Shown piece by piece: positions 33,802 through 42,180 of a stretch of DNA of 64,000 bases (the first letter of the stretch is position 1; each line of letters opens with the position of its first letter). Made by a program: the position numbers and the translations under genes. The notes under the pieces are model-generated. The model saw nothing but the letters and a program-made list of their open reading frames with translations. It had not been told where the DNA came from and did no database searches. The stretch spans positions 103,825 through 167,824 of the forward strand of contig CAKSTB010000003.1 in the NCBI GenBank assembly GCA_934490165.1, given 5' to 3'. This DNA is from an uncultured Ruminiclostridium sp. GTDB lineage: Bacteria; Bacillota; Clostridia; Oscillospirales; Ruminococcaceae.

Positions 33802-35095
33802 TTTGCGCCTCCTTCTCCGTTTCGTTTACCGCATTGTCGGCGGCAGTGTCCGTATTGCTGTTTTCCTTTGCGGCGTTTTTCTTTTTTGCCGCATCTGATA
33901 TTTTATCCGAGATATTCTCGAATACCGACTTTTTGTGACGCTTTACCTTTGTCACCTTATTATCGATAGGAGGCATATTATAATTAACGGGTTCTATCAT
34001 AATCTCCTGCGTATCCGAAAGAGCGGGGGTTTTGCCCTGCTTTGCGTCCTTGGTCATACGCTCGAACGAACCGAGGTTGTGCTTTAAATACCTTGCTATC
34101 TGCTTTGTTTCGGTCGCTATTACGAACGCAAGCTTGTCAAGGTAGAGCGACAGCGCATTTACTATCAGCAGTGAAAATACGAATATACCCTCTATATTTG
34201 CGGTGCTTCTGAATATTACGGTAATAGTACCGAGCGCGATACCGTACAGCACTCTGCCGCCGTTTGTGAGCGGGAGCGTCTGCGGGTCGCTTGCAAGGAA
34301 AATAAAGCCGAACAATACAAATCCGCTTATAAATTGGAATACGACTGCATCGGTAGCAGGCTCAACACTGCTCGTAAGATACGACAGCACGCCCATTACC
34401 GCTATTCCGCCCACCGTTGCCGACAGAGAAACGCTCCTGCGGCAGATAAGGCAGATACCGCTCACTATCAGAACGAGTATATGCGTTGTGCCCATAGGTC
34501 CTGTAAACTGTCCCATAAGTATCTCAAGAGGAGTAAGCGACGGCATAGCGCCGTTCTTGATAAAACTGCTCTCAATACCGCTTACAAGCACATCTGTGCT
34601 CCCGAATATCTCCGGCTGTGTGCCGAGCTGAGGGTACATCAGAACCTGCGTGGGATAGCATATTATAAGGAACGCGATAGCGACTGCGGCGGGGTTGAAT
34701 ATATAGTTGTCCTTGCCGCCGAATATATGCTTTACCGTTATCGCAAGCACTGCACCGATCACTACTATATAGTATTCAACGCTCGCAGGGAGCATAAGTG
34801 CCAGTGCCATACCGTAAGCGATGGTGGATAAGTCCTTTACGCCGTATTCTTTTTTCGACAGGAAGCAGCCTATCATATCGGTCAGTATGCAACTGAGCAC
34901 AGAGCATACGCACACGGCAACTACGCGCCAGCCGTAAAAGCAGGTCGCGATCACCGTTATCGCCAGCATAAATAAAATCTGGTCACCGTATATATTGCGC
35001 GGCTTGCGGAGTTTTTTCCGCGCCGCCTCCTTTGTCATCAGCAAAGGCGCTTCATCTATCTTTTTTAATAAAGCTTCATTTGTAGGTGTATTCAT
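33755..35095 (-). CDS. RnfD-like membrane protein without the flavin-acceptor threonine
   Basis: 446 aa from the ATG at 35095 (AAAGGA upstream); RnfD is normally about 310-350 aa. Membrane core with the family run VKHIFGGKDNYIFNPAAVAI (about 122-141) and GQFTGPMGTTHILVLIVSG. In RnfD/NqrB, FMN is joined to Thr in SGAT; the matching stretch here reads V171-S-G-I-E175, so the acceptor is absent. A soluble tail of about 110 residues (from about 337) is rich in Lys, Glu, Asn and Ala and is not part of the usual family. First gene of the D-E-A operon; divergent from a mecA-like gene 62 bases away. Confidence 0.85.
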   Translation of the reverse strand: MNTPTNEALLKKIDEAPLLMTKEAARKKLRKPRNIYGDQILFMLAITVIATCFYGWRVVAVCVCSVLSCILTDMIGCFLSKKEYGVKDLSTIAYGMALALMLPASVEYYIVVIGAVLAITVKHIFGGKDNYIFNPAAVAIAFLIICYPTQVLMYPQLGTQPEIFGSTDVLVSGIESSFIKNGAMPSLTPLEILMGQFTGPMGTTHILVLIVSGICLICRRSVSLSATVGGIAVMGVLSYLTSSVEPATDAVVFQFISGFVLFGFIFLASDPQTLPLTNGGRVLYGIALGTITVIFRSTANIEGIFVFSLLIVNALSLYLDKLAFVIATETKQIARYLKHNLGSFERMTKDAKQGKTPALSDTQEIMIEPVNYNMPPIDNKVTKVKRHKKSVFENISDKISDAAKKKNAAKENSNTDTAADNAVNETEKEAQNGSGKTVEAGKDAEN

Positions 35096-35157
35096 TACTT
35101 TGTTTTGTCCTTTCAGACCGTAAAACTGTCTGCAATTATGTTTATCGGAGGTGTCCC

Positions 35158-35709
35158 ATGCAAATTGACGACCTTGCGGGAAATACCGTGAAAATAACGC
35201 TTGAACCGTCCGATATGAACGGCTATCATATAAGGAGCGAGGATATATCAGGGCACTCACGCTCTGCGGAGCTTGCACTTTCAAGGCTGATATCGTGTCT
35301 GAGTGAAGATCACGACCTCGGACTTTGCGGGGAGCGCCTGCTTGTCGAGGCCTTTCCGAAAAGCAACGGAGGGTGTATCCTTTATATATCCTGCCTTAAG
35401 GGGGTGCAGAAAAGCACTGCCAAGCCTTCACACAGCGGCGCGGTAGTCTGCGCGGGTGCGATAAGCGAGCTTGCCGCTTTGTGCAAGGCACTGCGTAAAG
35501 CATCGCAGAAAGCGCTCCTTTATTACTGCCAAGTGGATAACAGCTATCGCCTTATCGTATACCCGACATCGGATATCAAGGCTGTGCGCCGCATATCTGC
35601 GGAGTACTCTGTGCCGACATATACAGATGAGCTGTTTGTGTGCGACACGGAGGAATATTATTCTCTGCTTACCGAAAAGGCGCTTGATATCCTGCCGCCC
35701 TGCTTTTAG
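35158..35709 (+). CDS. MecA-like adaptor protein
   Basis: 183 aa from the ATG at 35158 (CGGAGG upstream). The N-terminal part (MQIDDLAGNTVKITLEPSDM, then a helical middle and LLVEAFPKSNGGCILYIS) follows the MecA substrate-binding domain; the C-terminal half (ELAALCKALRKA, then ALLYYCQVDNSYRLIVYP) resembles the ClpC-binding domain. MecA proteins hand substrates such as ComK to ClpCP. Sequence similarity is modest, and the natural client here is unknown. It converges on rpe with a 4-base overlap of stops. Confidence 0.72.
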   Translation: MQIDDLAGNTVKITLEPSDMNGYHIRSEDISGHSRSAELALSRLISCLSEDHDLGLCGERLLVEAFPKSNGGCILYISCLKGVQKSTAKPSHSGAVVCAGAISELAALCKALRKASQKALLYYCQVDNSYRLIVYPTSDIKAVRRISAEYSVPTYTDELFVCDTEEYYSLLTEKALDILPPCF

Positions 35710-36353
35710 CGAATAGCATCTGCGGCAAGCTTCATATCCTCTGCCTTGAAAAGATATGTTCCTGCCACAAGCACATTTGCGCCGGCGTTCTTTGCCGTTA
35801 CGGCTGTGACCGCATTTATGCCGCCGTCTACCTGGATATTCATTTTGTCAAATCCGTGTCCGCCACAATACTCACGGAGCTTTGCGACCTTATCGACACA
35901 CTCGGGGATAAACCCTTGTCCGCCGTAGCCCGGCTCAACTGTCATAACAAGCACCATATCGCACAGCGACAGATAAGGGATGACCTCTTTCCAGTCGGTG
36001 GCGGGCTTTATCGCAAGCCCGGACTGCATACCGTTTTCTCTTATTGCGGCAAGGTTTGATTTTGTGTCGCCGCCGCTTTCAAGGTGTATAGTCACCGTAT
36101 TACTGCCCGCTTTTGCAAACAGCGGTATGAGCCTTGTGGGGTCTGTTACCATAAGATGGGTGTCGAAGTATATATTGCTCACCTTTCGCATAGCGGATAC
36201 GACGTTGTTTCCGTAGGTTATATTGTCTACAAACACTCCGTCCATAACGTCAATGTGGAGCCAGTCCACCTGTGCGTTTTCTGTACGGTGTATTTCTTTT
36301 TCTATATTTGCAAGATCACTTGCAAGAAGTGATGCTGAAATTATGGTTTTCAT
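35706..36353 (-). CDS. rpe: Ribulose-phosphate 3-epimerase
   Basis: 215 aa TIM barrel. Interconverts ribulose-5-P and xylulose-5-P in the pentose phosphate pathway. SASLLASDLANIEKEI, HIDVMDGVFVDNITYG, TVEPGYGGQGFIPEC and QVDGGINAVT carry the metal and catalytic Asp/His residues. Confidence 0.97.
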   Translation of the reverse strand: MKTIISASLLASDLANIEKEIHRTENAQVDWLHIDVMDGVFVDNITYGNNVVSAMRKVSNIYFDTHLMVTDPTRLIPLFAKAGSNTVTIHLESGGDTKSNLAAIRENGMQSGLAIKPATDWKEVIPYLSLCDMVLVMTVEPGYGGQGFIPECVDKVAKLREYCGGHGFDKMNIQVDGGINAVTAVTAKNAGANVLVAGTYLFKAEDMKLAADAIR

Positions 36354-36391
36354 GCGTTCTCCTGTTTGTTTAAACCTAATTATACAGTATA

Positions 36392-36420
36392 ATGATATAT
36401 CATAACCGCATTTTCGTCAA
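36392..36420 (-). promoter_or_regulatory. Candidate promoter of rpe
   Basis: Minus-strand TTGACG (36420-36415), 17-base spacer, TATCAT (36397-36392), about 40 bases before the start codon. Confidence 0.5.
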
Positions 36421-36460
36421 GTAAATGCAAAAAATTAACGAAAAATTCCGCAGAATAAAC

Positions 36461-36488
36461 AAAAAAGAGGCTTGCGCCTCTTTTTTTT
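36461..36488 (-). terminator. Terminator after the sseB-like gene
   Basis: AAAGAGGC/GCCTCTTT stem with A- and T-runs on both sides (36461-36488); it can work in either direction but serves the minus-strand recombination/replication operon. Confidence 0.88.
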
Positions 36489-36539
36489 GTGTTGATTTTT
36501 CTGTGAAAACCCGGTTCTTATCGGGACAATTGTCGTGCA

Positions 36540-37343
36540 TTATCCCACTTTTACATAGAACGGTACTTTTTCCTTTGTTGCCTGCTTTGCGGCGGGCTGG
36601 TTGAAGTTCATTACCATAAACGGTGCTTTTTCATCGTTTATATCCTTGAGTACCTTGTCTGTGAAATCGCTTGCGAAGTCGTTGAACTTATCGTCCTCGC
36701 CCTCGTAATCAACGATTATAAGACGGTTGAGCTGATTTACCTTGCGCATATTCATTATGTATGCCTTTTTTACGTCCCTGCGCTCATCAAAGTACTTTAT
36801 TATAGGCTTTGTTACGGTTTCGGGCACGCCTGTTACCTCGTTGATAACAGTAAGCTCACCGTTGTTAAATCTCTTCTGATTGATATAACGGGATATAACC
36901 TCAGACTGCTGAGGTCCGCAGATTATATTCTCCGTGAAGGGATTGATAACAAAGCCCTTCATTGCACAGTTAGGGGAAGCAAGCATAGCCGCAAGATCCT
37001 TGTATGTAACTGCGATCAGGAAGATCTTGTCGGTATCCTGTATGTTCTTGCGCATGGTTTCAACGTCGGTGAATACCATAAAGTATCTTTCCTTCTGAGG
37101 GTTTGTAAGGCTGGAGAATTGCACCTTTATCTGATTTTCCGTTTCGCCGTTCATATCGGTTATAGTGACCGGTGCAATAAGCTTTGCTTCCATCAGTGCG
37201 TCGATATACTTTGTCTGCTCCTCAGGCTCGGGATTTACCTTTTCTTCCGATGCCTTTTTCAGCCGTTTTATTATCTCAAGCAACTGATGGTTTGTGATCT
37301 TTTTGGTTTGTGTCTGAATTGCGTTTAACTGTTCCTGTGTCAT
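36540..37343 (-). CDS. SseB-like protein
   Basis: 267 aa from the ATG at 37343 (AAAGGAA upstream). N-terminal helical region, then an SseB N-terminal-like domain (about 55-175, PVTITDMNGETENQIKVQF, FMVFTDVETM, GFVINPFTENIICG) and a C-terminal SseB domain. SseB-type proteins are common in Firmicutes and linked loosely to serine sensitivity and secretion systems, but have no firm biochemical role. Last gene after dnaX-ybaB-recR. Confidence 0.75.
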   Translation of the reverse strand: MTQEQLNAIQTQTKKITNHQLLEIIKRLKKASEEKVNPEPEEQTKYIDALMEAKLIAPVTITDMNGETENQIKVQFSSLTNPQKERYFMVFTDVETMRKNIQDTDKIFLIAVTYKDLAAMLASPNCAMKGFVINPFTENIICGPQQSEVISRYINQKRFNNGELTVINEVTGVPETVTKPIIKYFDERRDVKKAYIMNMRKVNQLNRLIIVDYEGEDDKFNDFASDFTDKVLKDINDEKAPFMVMNFNQPAAKQATKEKVPFYVKVG

Positions 37344-37416
37344 TGTCGTGTTCCTTTCCCCGAAAGTAATTCTGAATTTTGAGACAACCGCGCTATAATA
37401 ATCATGCGATGCTGCC

Positions 37417-38013
37417 TTAGATCTCGTTACGGTTTTCAAGTGCTCTCTGAAGCGTTACGTCATCGGCATATTCGAGCGAAGCGCCCGCGGGCAGTCCGTA
37501 AGCGAGCCTTGTTACCTTTACTCCGAGCTGTTTTATCATTCGCGAAAGATAAGTCGCTGTGGCTTCTCCCTCAATAGTCGGACTGGTAGCCATAATAACC
37601 TCATCTGCATCAGAAAGTCTTGCCATAAGCTCTTTTATCTTCAATTGCTCGGGTCCTATGCCGTTCATCGGCGATAAAAGCCCATGCAGTACATGATATA
37701 CTCCGTCAAAGCCGCCGCTACGCTCTATTGCGGAAACGTCCCTGGGGCTTTCGACAACGCATATCACTCTATGATCCCTGCGGTCGCTTGAGCATATGTC
37801 GCACTTGTCGGAGCTACATATGTTCTGGCATTCCTTACAAATCTTCATACTGCGCCTTGCCGAGAGTATACCTGCGGCAAACTGCTCAACGTCTTCCTCG
37901 GGAGCGTTTAGTATATAATACGCAAGACGCTGTGCGGTCTTTAGTCCTATGCCGGGAAGCTTTGCAAATTCCTGCGCCGCCAGTATAAGCGGCTGAGAAT
38001 TATATTCAGCCAT
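37417..38013 (-). CDS. recR: Recombination protein RecR
   Basis: 198 aa. Works with RecF and RecO to load RecA at gaps. Helix-hairpin-helix (LPGIGLKTAQRLAYYIL), four-cysteine zinc finger (CKEC..CDIC, about 57-72) and Toprim domain (VICVVESPRDVSAIE). Its ATG overlaps the ybaB stop by one base. Confidence 0.98.
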   Translation of the reverse strand: MAEYNSQPLILAAQEFAKLPGIGLKTAQRLAYYILNAPEEDVEQFAAGILSARRSMKICKECQNICSSDKCDICSSDRRDHRVICVVESPRDVSAIERSGGFDGVYHVLHGLLSPMNGIGPEQLKIKELMARLSDADEVIMATSPTIEGEATATYLSRMIKQLGVKVTRLAYGLPAGASLEYADDVTLQRALENRNEI

Positions 38014-38363
38014 TAAACAAGACCCGGAATATTAACTCCGCCTGTTACCTTTTCCATCTCTGCGGCGCTTACTTCTTCGATCTGTGTGATAACAGCGTTT
38101 ACGCCTGCTACGATAACGTCCTGAAGATCCTCGATAGCGTCCTTGTCAACGACCTCGGGGTTGAGCTTAACTTCCTTGAGCACCTTTGCGCCGCTCATGG
38201 TAACTTCGATCATTCCGCCTGCGGCAGAAGCTGTGAAATCTCTTGCCTCGAGTTCAGCCTGAACACGCTCAATGTCTTCCTGCATCTTCTGAGCCTGCTT
38301 TATCATGCTGTTCATGTTGTTTGCGCCTCTGTTCTGATATTCCTTGGGTAATCTTGCTTTCAT
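38013..38363 (-). CDS. Nucleoid-associated protein YbaB/EbfC
   Basis: 116 aa. Small DNA-binding dimer, with MNSMIKQAQKMQEDIERVQ and GGMIEVTMSGAKVLKEVKL. Lies between dnaX and recR, the classical arrangement. Confidence 0.97.
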   Translation of the reverse strand: MKARLPKEYQNRGANNMNSMIKQAQKMQEDIERVQAELEARDFTASAAGGMIEVTMSGAKVLKEVKLNPEVVDKDAIEDLQDVIVAGVNAVITQIEEVSAAEMEKVTGGVNIPGLV

Positions 38364-38399
38364 TGTGGTTTTTCCTTTCGTATCTTTAAGTCGACCGAC

Positions 38400-40550
38400 T
38401 TAATTTTTTGATTTTTTGTATTTTATTTTTACGCCCATATTTTCCGCTTTTGTAAGGAAATCGGAAACAGGGTCGTTTTCAGCTGTCTGTGCGTCTGCAC
38501 CGTCATCGCCGTCAAACACCATTTTCACTTTTCTGCCGAGCACTTCTTCGGCAGTCTTTTCAAGGCGCTCCTTTGAGTCGCCCGTTGTAAGAAAATCATA
38601 CTGGAACTTCTGATAGCCGCCGATAATTATCTCGTTTTCGCGCAGCGTCACTCTGACCTGACCGAGTATTGCCTGTAGTATGACCGGCAGTCTGTCGGTT
38701 ATCTCGGCTACCTGCGGGTCTGTACCTGCCGAGGACTGCGGCTGAACCTTCTGCGGTTCGGGCGCTTCACGCGCTACAGGCGGTGCAGTATCCGGCTCAG
38801 GAGGCATCGGCGATGCTGGCAGTATCGGCGGTTCATCAAGGTCGAACGGCGGAGCGGTCGGCTCTGCCTGTTCGGGCGCTGTCGGAGCATCATCGTTTCC
38901 GCTACCCTCTGATAACCAATCGGGCTTGCCGCTGTTATCCTGCGGAGTGGGCTGTGACTGCTCTGTCGGCTCGTCAAGGCCGAACGGAGGGTTATCCGCG
39001 TTGTAATCGCTGTTTTCGGGTGTAACATCTCCGCCTGTGCCCTCAAATAACCAGTCGGGCTTGCCGCTGTCGGTCTGCGGTGCAGACTGCGGCTGAGCTG
39101 TCTGCTCATCAAGGTCAAACGGAGGTTCTTCGGCTTGTGCCGCACCGCTGTCAGTAGGCGGAGCATCATTTGCGTCGCCCTCAAACAGCCAATCGGGCTT
39201 GTTATCAGGGGTTTCCGGTGCCTCCGGAGCGGACGGTATATCCGCTGTATTTACCTTGTTCTCTATCTTATTTAATGTATCTTTCAGAATATCCCCGGGG
39301 GTATCGCTTGTCGGTGTAACAGGCTTGCCCGCGGGCTTTGCGGATTCTGCATATTCCGTGTTTGTCGGGGCGGCGCTTCTCGGCTGAATTTTCATTCCGC
39401 CGTCACACAGCTTGTCCAGCCTGTTTTCGAGCTTTTCAAGTCTTAACGACAGTGCCGATGTATCGCTGTCAAGACGCGGCGTGCACAGCCTTATAAGGCA
39501 CATCTCGGCAACGGTCTTGCGCTTTGCCGTTTTCGGTGTTCTTGCAATGCAATCCTGGAGTATATCCATACACCGCATTATCTCACCGAGAGTAAACTCC
39601 CCTGCCTGCCGCGCGAGGTCGTTTCTCGTGCCGCTTCCTGCGGGTATCAGCGAGAAGTCGTTATTAGTCGCGGTCAGCATACACAGGTTTCTGAAGTGTG
39701 ACAAAAGCTCGTCAAGAAGCAACATAAGATCCTTTGACTGATTGTGCAGTTCATCGATTATCTTAAGCGCTTCTGCGGCGCTATGCTCACGGACGCATTC
39801 CGCAAGTGCGAACAGGTGATCCGTTCCCGCGATGCCTGCGGTATTGCGGACTGTTTCTTCGTTTATATCATCGCTTACGCTTATACACTGGTCGAGCAGT
39901 GAGATCGCATCTCTCATACCGCCGTCCGATAATCGCGAAATGAGCCTTGCGGCATCCTCGGTAAGCTTTACATTTTCTTTTTGGGCTATCTCACAGAGCC
40001 TTTTTGTGCTCTCCTCGACATCAATTCTTGAAAAGCGGAACTGCTGACATCTTGACGCGATAGTCGCAGGCACTTTATGGATCTCGGTCGTGGCAAGTAT
40101 GAATATGACGTGCGGCGGCGGCTCTTCTATAGTTTTCAGCAGAGCGTTGAACGCCGACGCGGAGAGCATATGCACCTCGTCTATTATGTATACCTTATAC
40201 TTACATATGGTGGGAGCGTACATAACCTCATCGCGCAGAGCCCTTACATCGTCAACGCCGTTGTTTGACGCGGCGTCCATTTCGATTATATCGGGACAAC
40301 CGGCGGCTATAGCCTTACAGCTTTCACACTCGCCGCAGGGATTGCCGTCAACGGGAGAAAGGCAGTTTACTGCCTTTGCCATAAGCTTTGCGCAGGTCGT
40401 CTTGCCTGTACCCCTTGAGCCTGTGAACAGATAAGCGTGAGCGGGTGTGCCAGACTTTATCTGATTTTTGAGCGTTGTGGTTATATGCTCCTGTGAAATA
40501 ACTTCGTCAAAGGTGGCGGAGCGATACTTACGATATAAAGCAAGATGCAT
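38400..40550 (-). CDS. dnaX: DNA polymerase III subunits gamma/tau
   Basis: 716 aa from the ATG at 40550 (GGAGGG six bases upstream; a longer in-frame reading runs into the SRP RNA). Clamp-loader ATPase: Walker A GSRGTGKTTCAK, zinc-binding CGECESC, DEVHMLS Walker B and SRCQQFRF sensor. Residues about 430-590 are an acidic Pro-rich linker with three KPDWL(F/S)EG units (near 450, 496 and 539), each followed by a PPF(D/G)LDE box. The tau C-terminal domain ends the chain. No obvious frameshift slippery site was noticed. Confidence 0.97.
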   Translation of the reverse strand: MHLALYRKYRSATFDEVISQEHITTTLKNQIKSGTPAHAYLFTGSRGTGKTTCAKLMAKAVNCLSPVDGNPCGECESCKAIAAGCPDIIEMDAASNNGVDDVRALRDEVMYAPTICKYKVYIIDEVHMLSASAFNALLKTIEEPPPHVIFILATTEIHKVPATIASRCQQFRFSRIDVEESTKRLCEIAQKENVKLTEDAARLISRLSDGGMRDAISLLDQCISVSDDINEETVRNTAGIAGTDHLFALAECVREHSAAEALKIIDELHNQSKDLMLLLDELLSHFRNLCMLTATNNDFSLIPAGSGTRNDLARQAGEFTLGEIMRCMDILQDCIARTPKTAKRKTVAEMCLIRLCTPRLDSDTSALSLRLEKLENRLDKLCDGGMKIQPRSAAPTNTEYAESAKPAGKPVTPTSDTPGDILKDTLNKIENKVNTADIPSAPEAPETPDNKPDWLFEGDANDAPPTDSGAAQAEEPPFDLDEQTAQPQSAPQTDSGKPDWLFEGTGGDVTPENSDYNADNPPFGLDEPTEQSQPTPQDNSGKPDWLSEGSGNDDAPTAPEQAEPTAPPFDLDEPPILPASPMPPEPDTAPPVAREAPEPQKVQPQSSAGTDPQVAEITDRLPVILQAILGQVRVTLRENEIIIGGYQKFQYDFLTTGDSKERLEKTAEEVLGRKVKMVFDGDDGADAQTAENDPVSDFLTKAENMGVKIKYKKSKN

Positions 40551-40591
40551 AACAGACCCTCCATAACTCTGACGACTTTCTAGGTAAACAT

Positions 40592-40737
40592 AAAAATAGA
40601 ACCTATGATTATGAGTGTAAACTTGCTGCGGCACAGGTCATAACTGCTTAATGCTGCTCGGTTCCCCGCCTGACATGGTTCACAGGACTCCCTTGCACAG
40701 GGCTTACACCCATAATCACGGGTTCTATTTCTGATAC
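40592..40737 (-). ncRNA. ffs: Small signal recognition particle RNA (4.5S-like)
   Basis: On the minus strand, AATAGAACC...GTGTAA pairs with TTTACAC...GGTTCTATT to give a long terminal stem, and the apical region reads GTCAGGCGGGGAACCGAGC followed by AGCA: the Ffh-binding domain with a GGAA loop. The position just upstream of dnaX is the usual one for the Firmicute SRP RNA. A short T-run follows the 3' end. Confidence 0.9.
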
Positions 40738-40743
40738 TGTACT

Positions 40744-40772
40744 ATTGTAACATAGTTTAAACAAAAAATCAA
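40744..40772 (-). promoter_or_regulatory. Promoter of the SRP RNA (and possibly dnaX)
   Basis: Minus-strand TTGATT (40772-40767), 17-base spacer, TACAAT (40749-40744), ending about seven bases before the presumed RNA start. Confidence 0.75.
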
Positions 40773-40823
40773 GAGTTATTATGTTATTTTTGAATATGGG
40801 CTATGTGTGGGAGAAAAACGGCG

Positions 40824-40853
40824 CAAAAAATCACCCGCCTTTTACAGCGGGTG
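40824..40853 (-). terminator. Terminator of the amidase gene
   Basis: CACCCGC/GCGGGTG stem (40832-40838 with 40847-40853), then ATTTTTTG on the minus strand. The rest of 40773-40917 holds nothing else that I can see. Confidence 0.88.
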
Positions 40854-40917
40854 AAAGAAAATCAGATAAAGCAAAATCAGTCAGGAAATATACCAAAAAA
40901 AGAAGTGGTTGTCAAGC

Positions 40918-42180
40918 TTAATCGTTATCTGCCTTAAGAACGGCATTGAGCATGACCGTTGCGCCCTCGGTGCAATGCTCGGGGCTTGAATATTCGGGCT
41001 CGCAGTGCGATAAGCCGTCCTTGGACTGTACGAATATCATAGTTGTCGGGAGCATATATGCGGCGAACTGTGCGTCATGACCTGCGCCTGAATGGATATA
41101 CTGGTGCTTGATGCCGCATTCCTCTGCCGCCGCCTTTACATAGCTTACGAGCTTCTTGTCCCAGTAAACCGTATCACGGTTCCATGCTCTTTCTACCTTG
41201 CAGGTACAGCCTGCCCATGTTTTTTCCTCGCACGACTTTACGATAGCCAGTACCTTTTCAAGTACCTTGGGGTCTTCGTGACGTGAGTCGAACGAGAAGT
41301 CAAAGTAATCGGGTACGCAGGTATGTACGCAGGGGTGGCATACGACTTCACCTGTTGTGTAAACAAGGTCGCTGTAGCCGAGCTTGTCGATCTCTTCATG
41401 CAGATAGCACAGAGCCTGAGATGCCGCAAGGAACGCGTCACGGCGCTTGGGCATCGGGAATGTGCCTGCGTGGGTCGTCTGACCGTAGAACTTCAGTCTG
41501 TAGTTGAACATACCGAGTACGCAGTCAACAACGCCTATATCGTTTCCCGCATCTTCAAGGATAGGACCTTGCTCGATGTGTGTTTCAAACATATACATAT
41601 ATCTGTCGGGTGACAGGCGGTACTTCTTATCGCCCTTGAAGCCCGACTTGTCGAGCGCTTCGCCGAATGTCGATGTATTGTCAAGGATACTCTTTGAGTT
41701 CATCATATCCTCATACCTGAACTTGCATCTGATGTCCTCAGGCAGATAATCGTAGCATACGATACCGGAGCACATCATAGCGGGAGGATAAAGCGAACCC
41801 TCTTCATTTGTCCATATCATAGCGGTGAGGGGGTGCTTGTGGGGAATGTTCTTTTCGTGTACTGTTTCGAGAACCTCCATTGCCGACATAACGCCGAGGA
41901 TACCGTCATAGTTACCGCCGTTCTTTACGGAGTCGCAGTGCGAAGCCATTACGATACGCTTTGCATCGGGATCTGTGCCGGAGAGCGTTGCGTAGATGTT
42001 CGCAACATCATCTATCTCTATCTCTGCGCCGATAGCCTTCATACGCTTGATGAACTCATTACGAGCCATAATTGCCTCGGGTGAGAGTGAGTAACGTGTG
42101 ATGCCGCCATGTCCCGCATCACCGAATTTGCTGAAAGTTGAGATCTTGTCCTTCATTCTGTCTAAACTGCATTCATACAT
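40918..42180 (-). CDS. Zn-dependent amidase, carbamoylase/allantoate amidohydrolase type
   Basis: 420 aa, M20-family metal hydrolase. Metal-site motifs: SHCDSVKNGGNYDG (His/Asp), NEEGSLYPP (Glu pair), THIEQGPILED and, late in the chain, AGHDAQF and LSHCEPE. This set marks N-carbamoyl-L-amino-acid hydrolases, beta-ureidopropionases and allantoate amidohydrolases, which remove a carbamoyl/ureido group. Which substrate applies cannot be read from the neighbours. Single gene with its own promoter, a palindrome upstream and a terminator. Confidence 0.85.
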   Translation of the reverse strand: MYECSLDRMKDKISTFSKFGDAGHGGITRYSLSPEAIMARNEFIKRMKAIGAEIEIDDVANIYATLSGTDPDAKRIVMASHCDSVKNGGNYDGILGVMSAMEVLETVHEKNIPHKHPLTAMIWTNEEGSLYPPAMMCSGIVCYDYLPEDIRCKFRYEDMMNSKSILDNTSTFGEALDKSGFKGDKKYRLSPDRYMYMFETHIEQGPILEDAGNDIGVVDCVLGMFNYRLKFYGQTTHAGTFPMPKRRDAFLAASQALCYLHEEIDKLGYSDLVYTTGEVVCHPCVHTCVPDYFDFSFDSRHEDPKVLEKVLAIVKSCEEKTWAGCTCKVERAWNRDTVYWDKKLVSYVKAAAEECGIKHQYIHSGAGHDAQFAAYMLPTTMIFVQSKDGLSHCEPEYSSPEHCTEGATVMLNAVLKADND

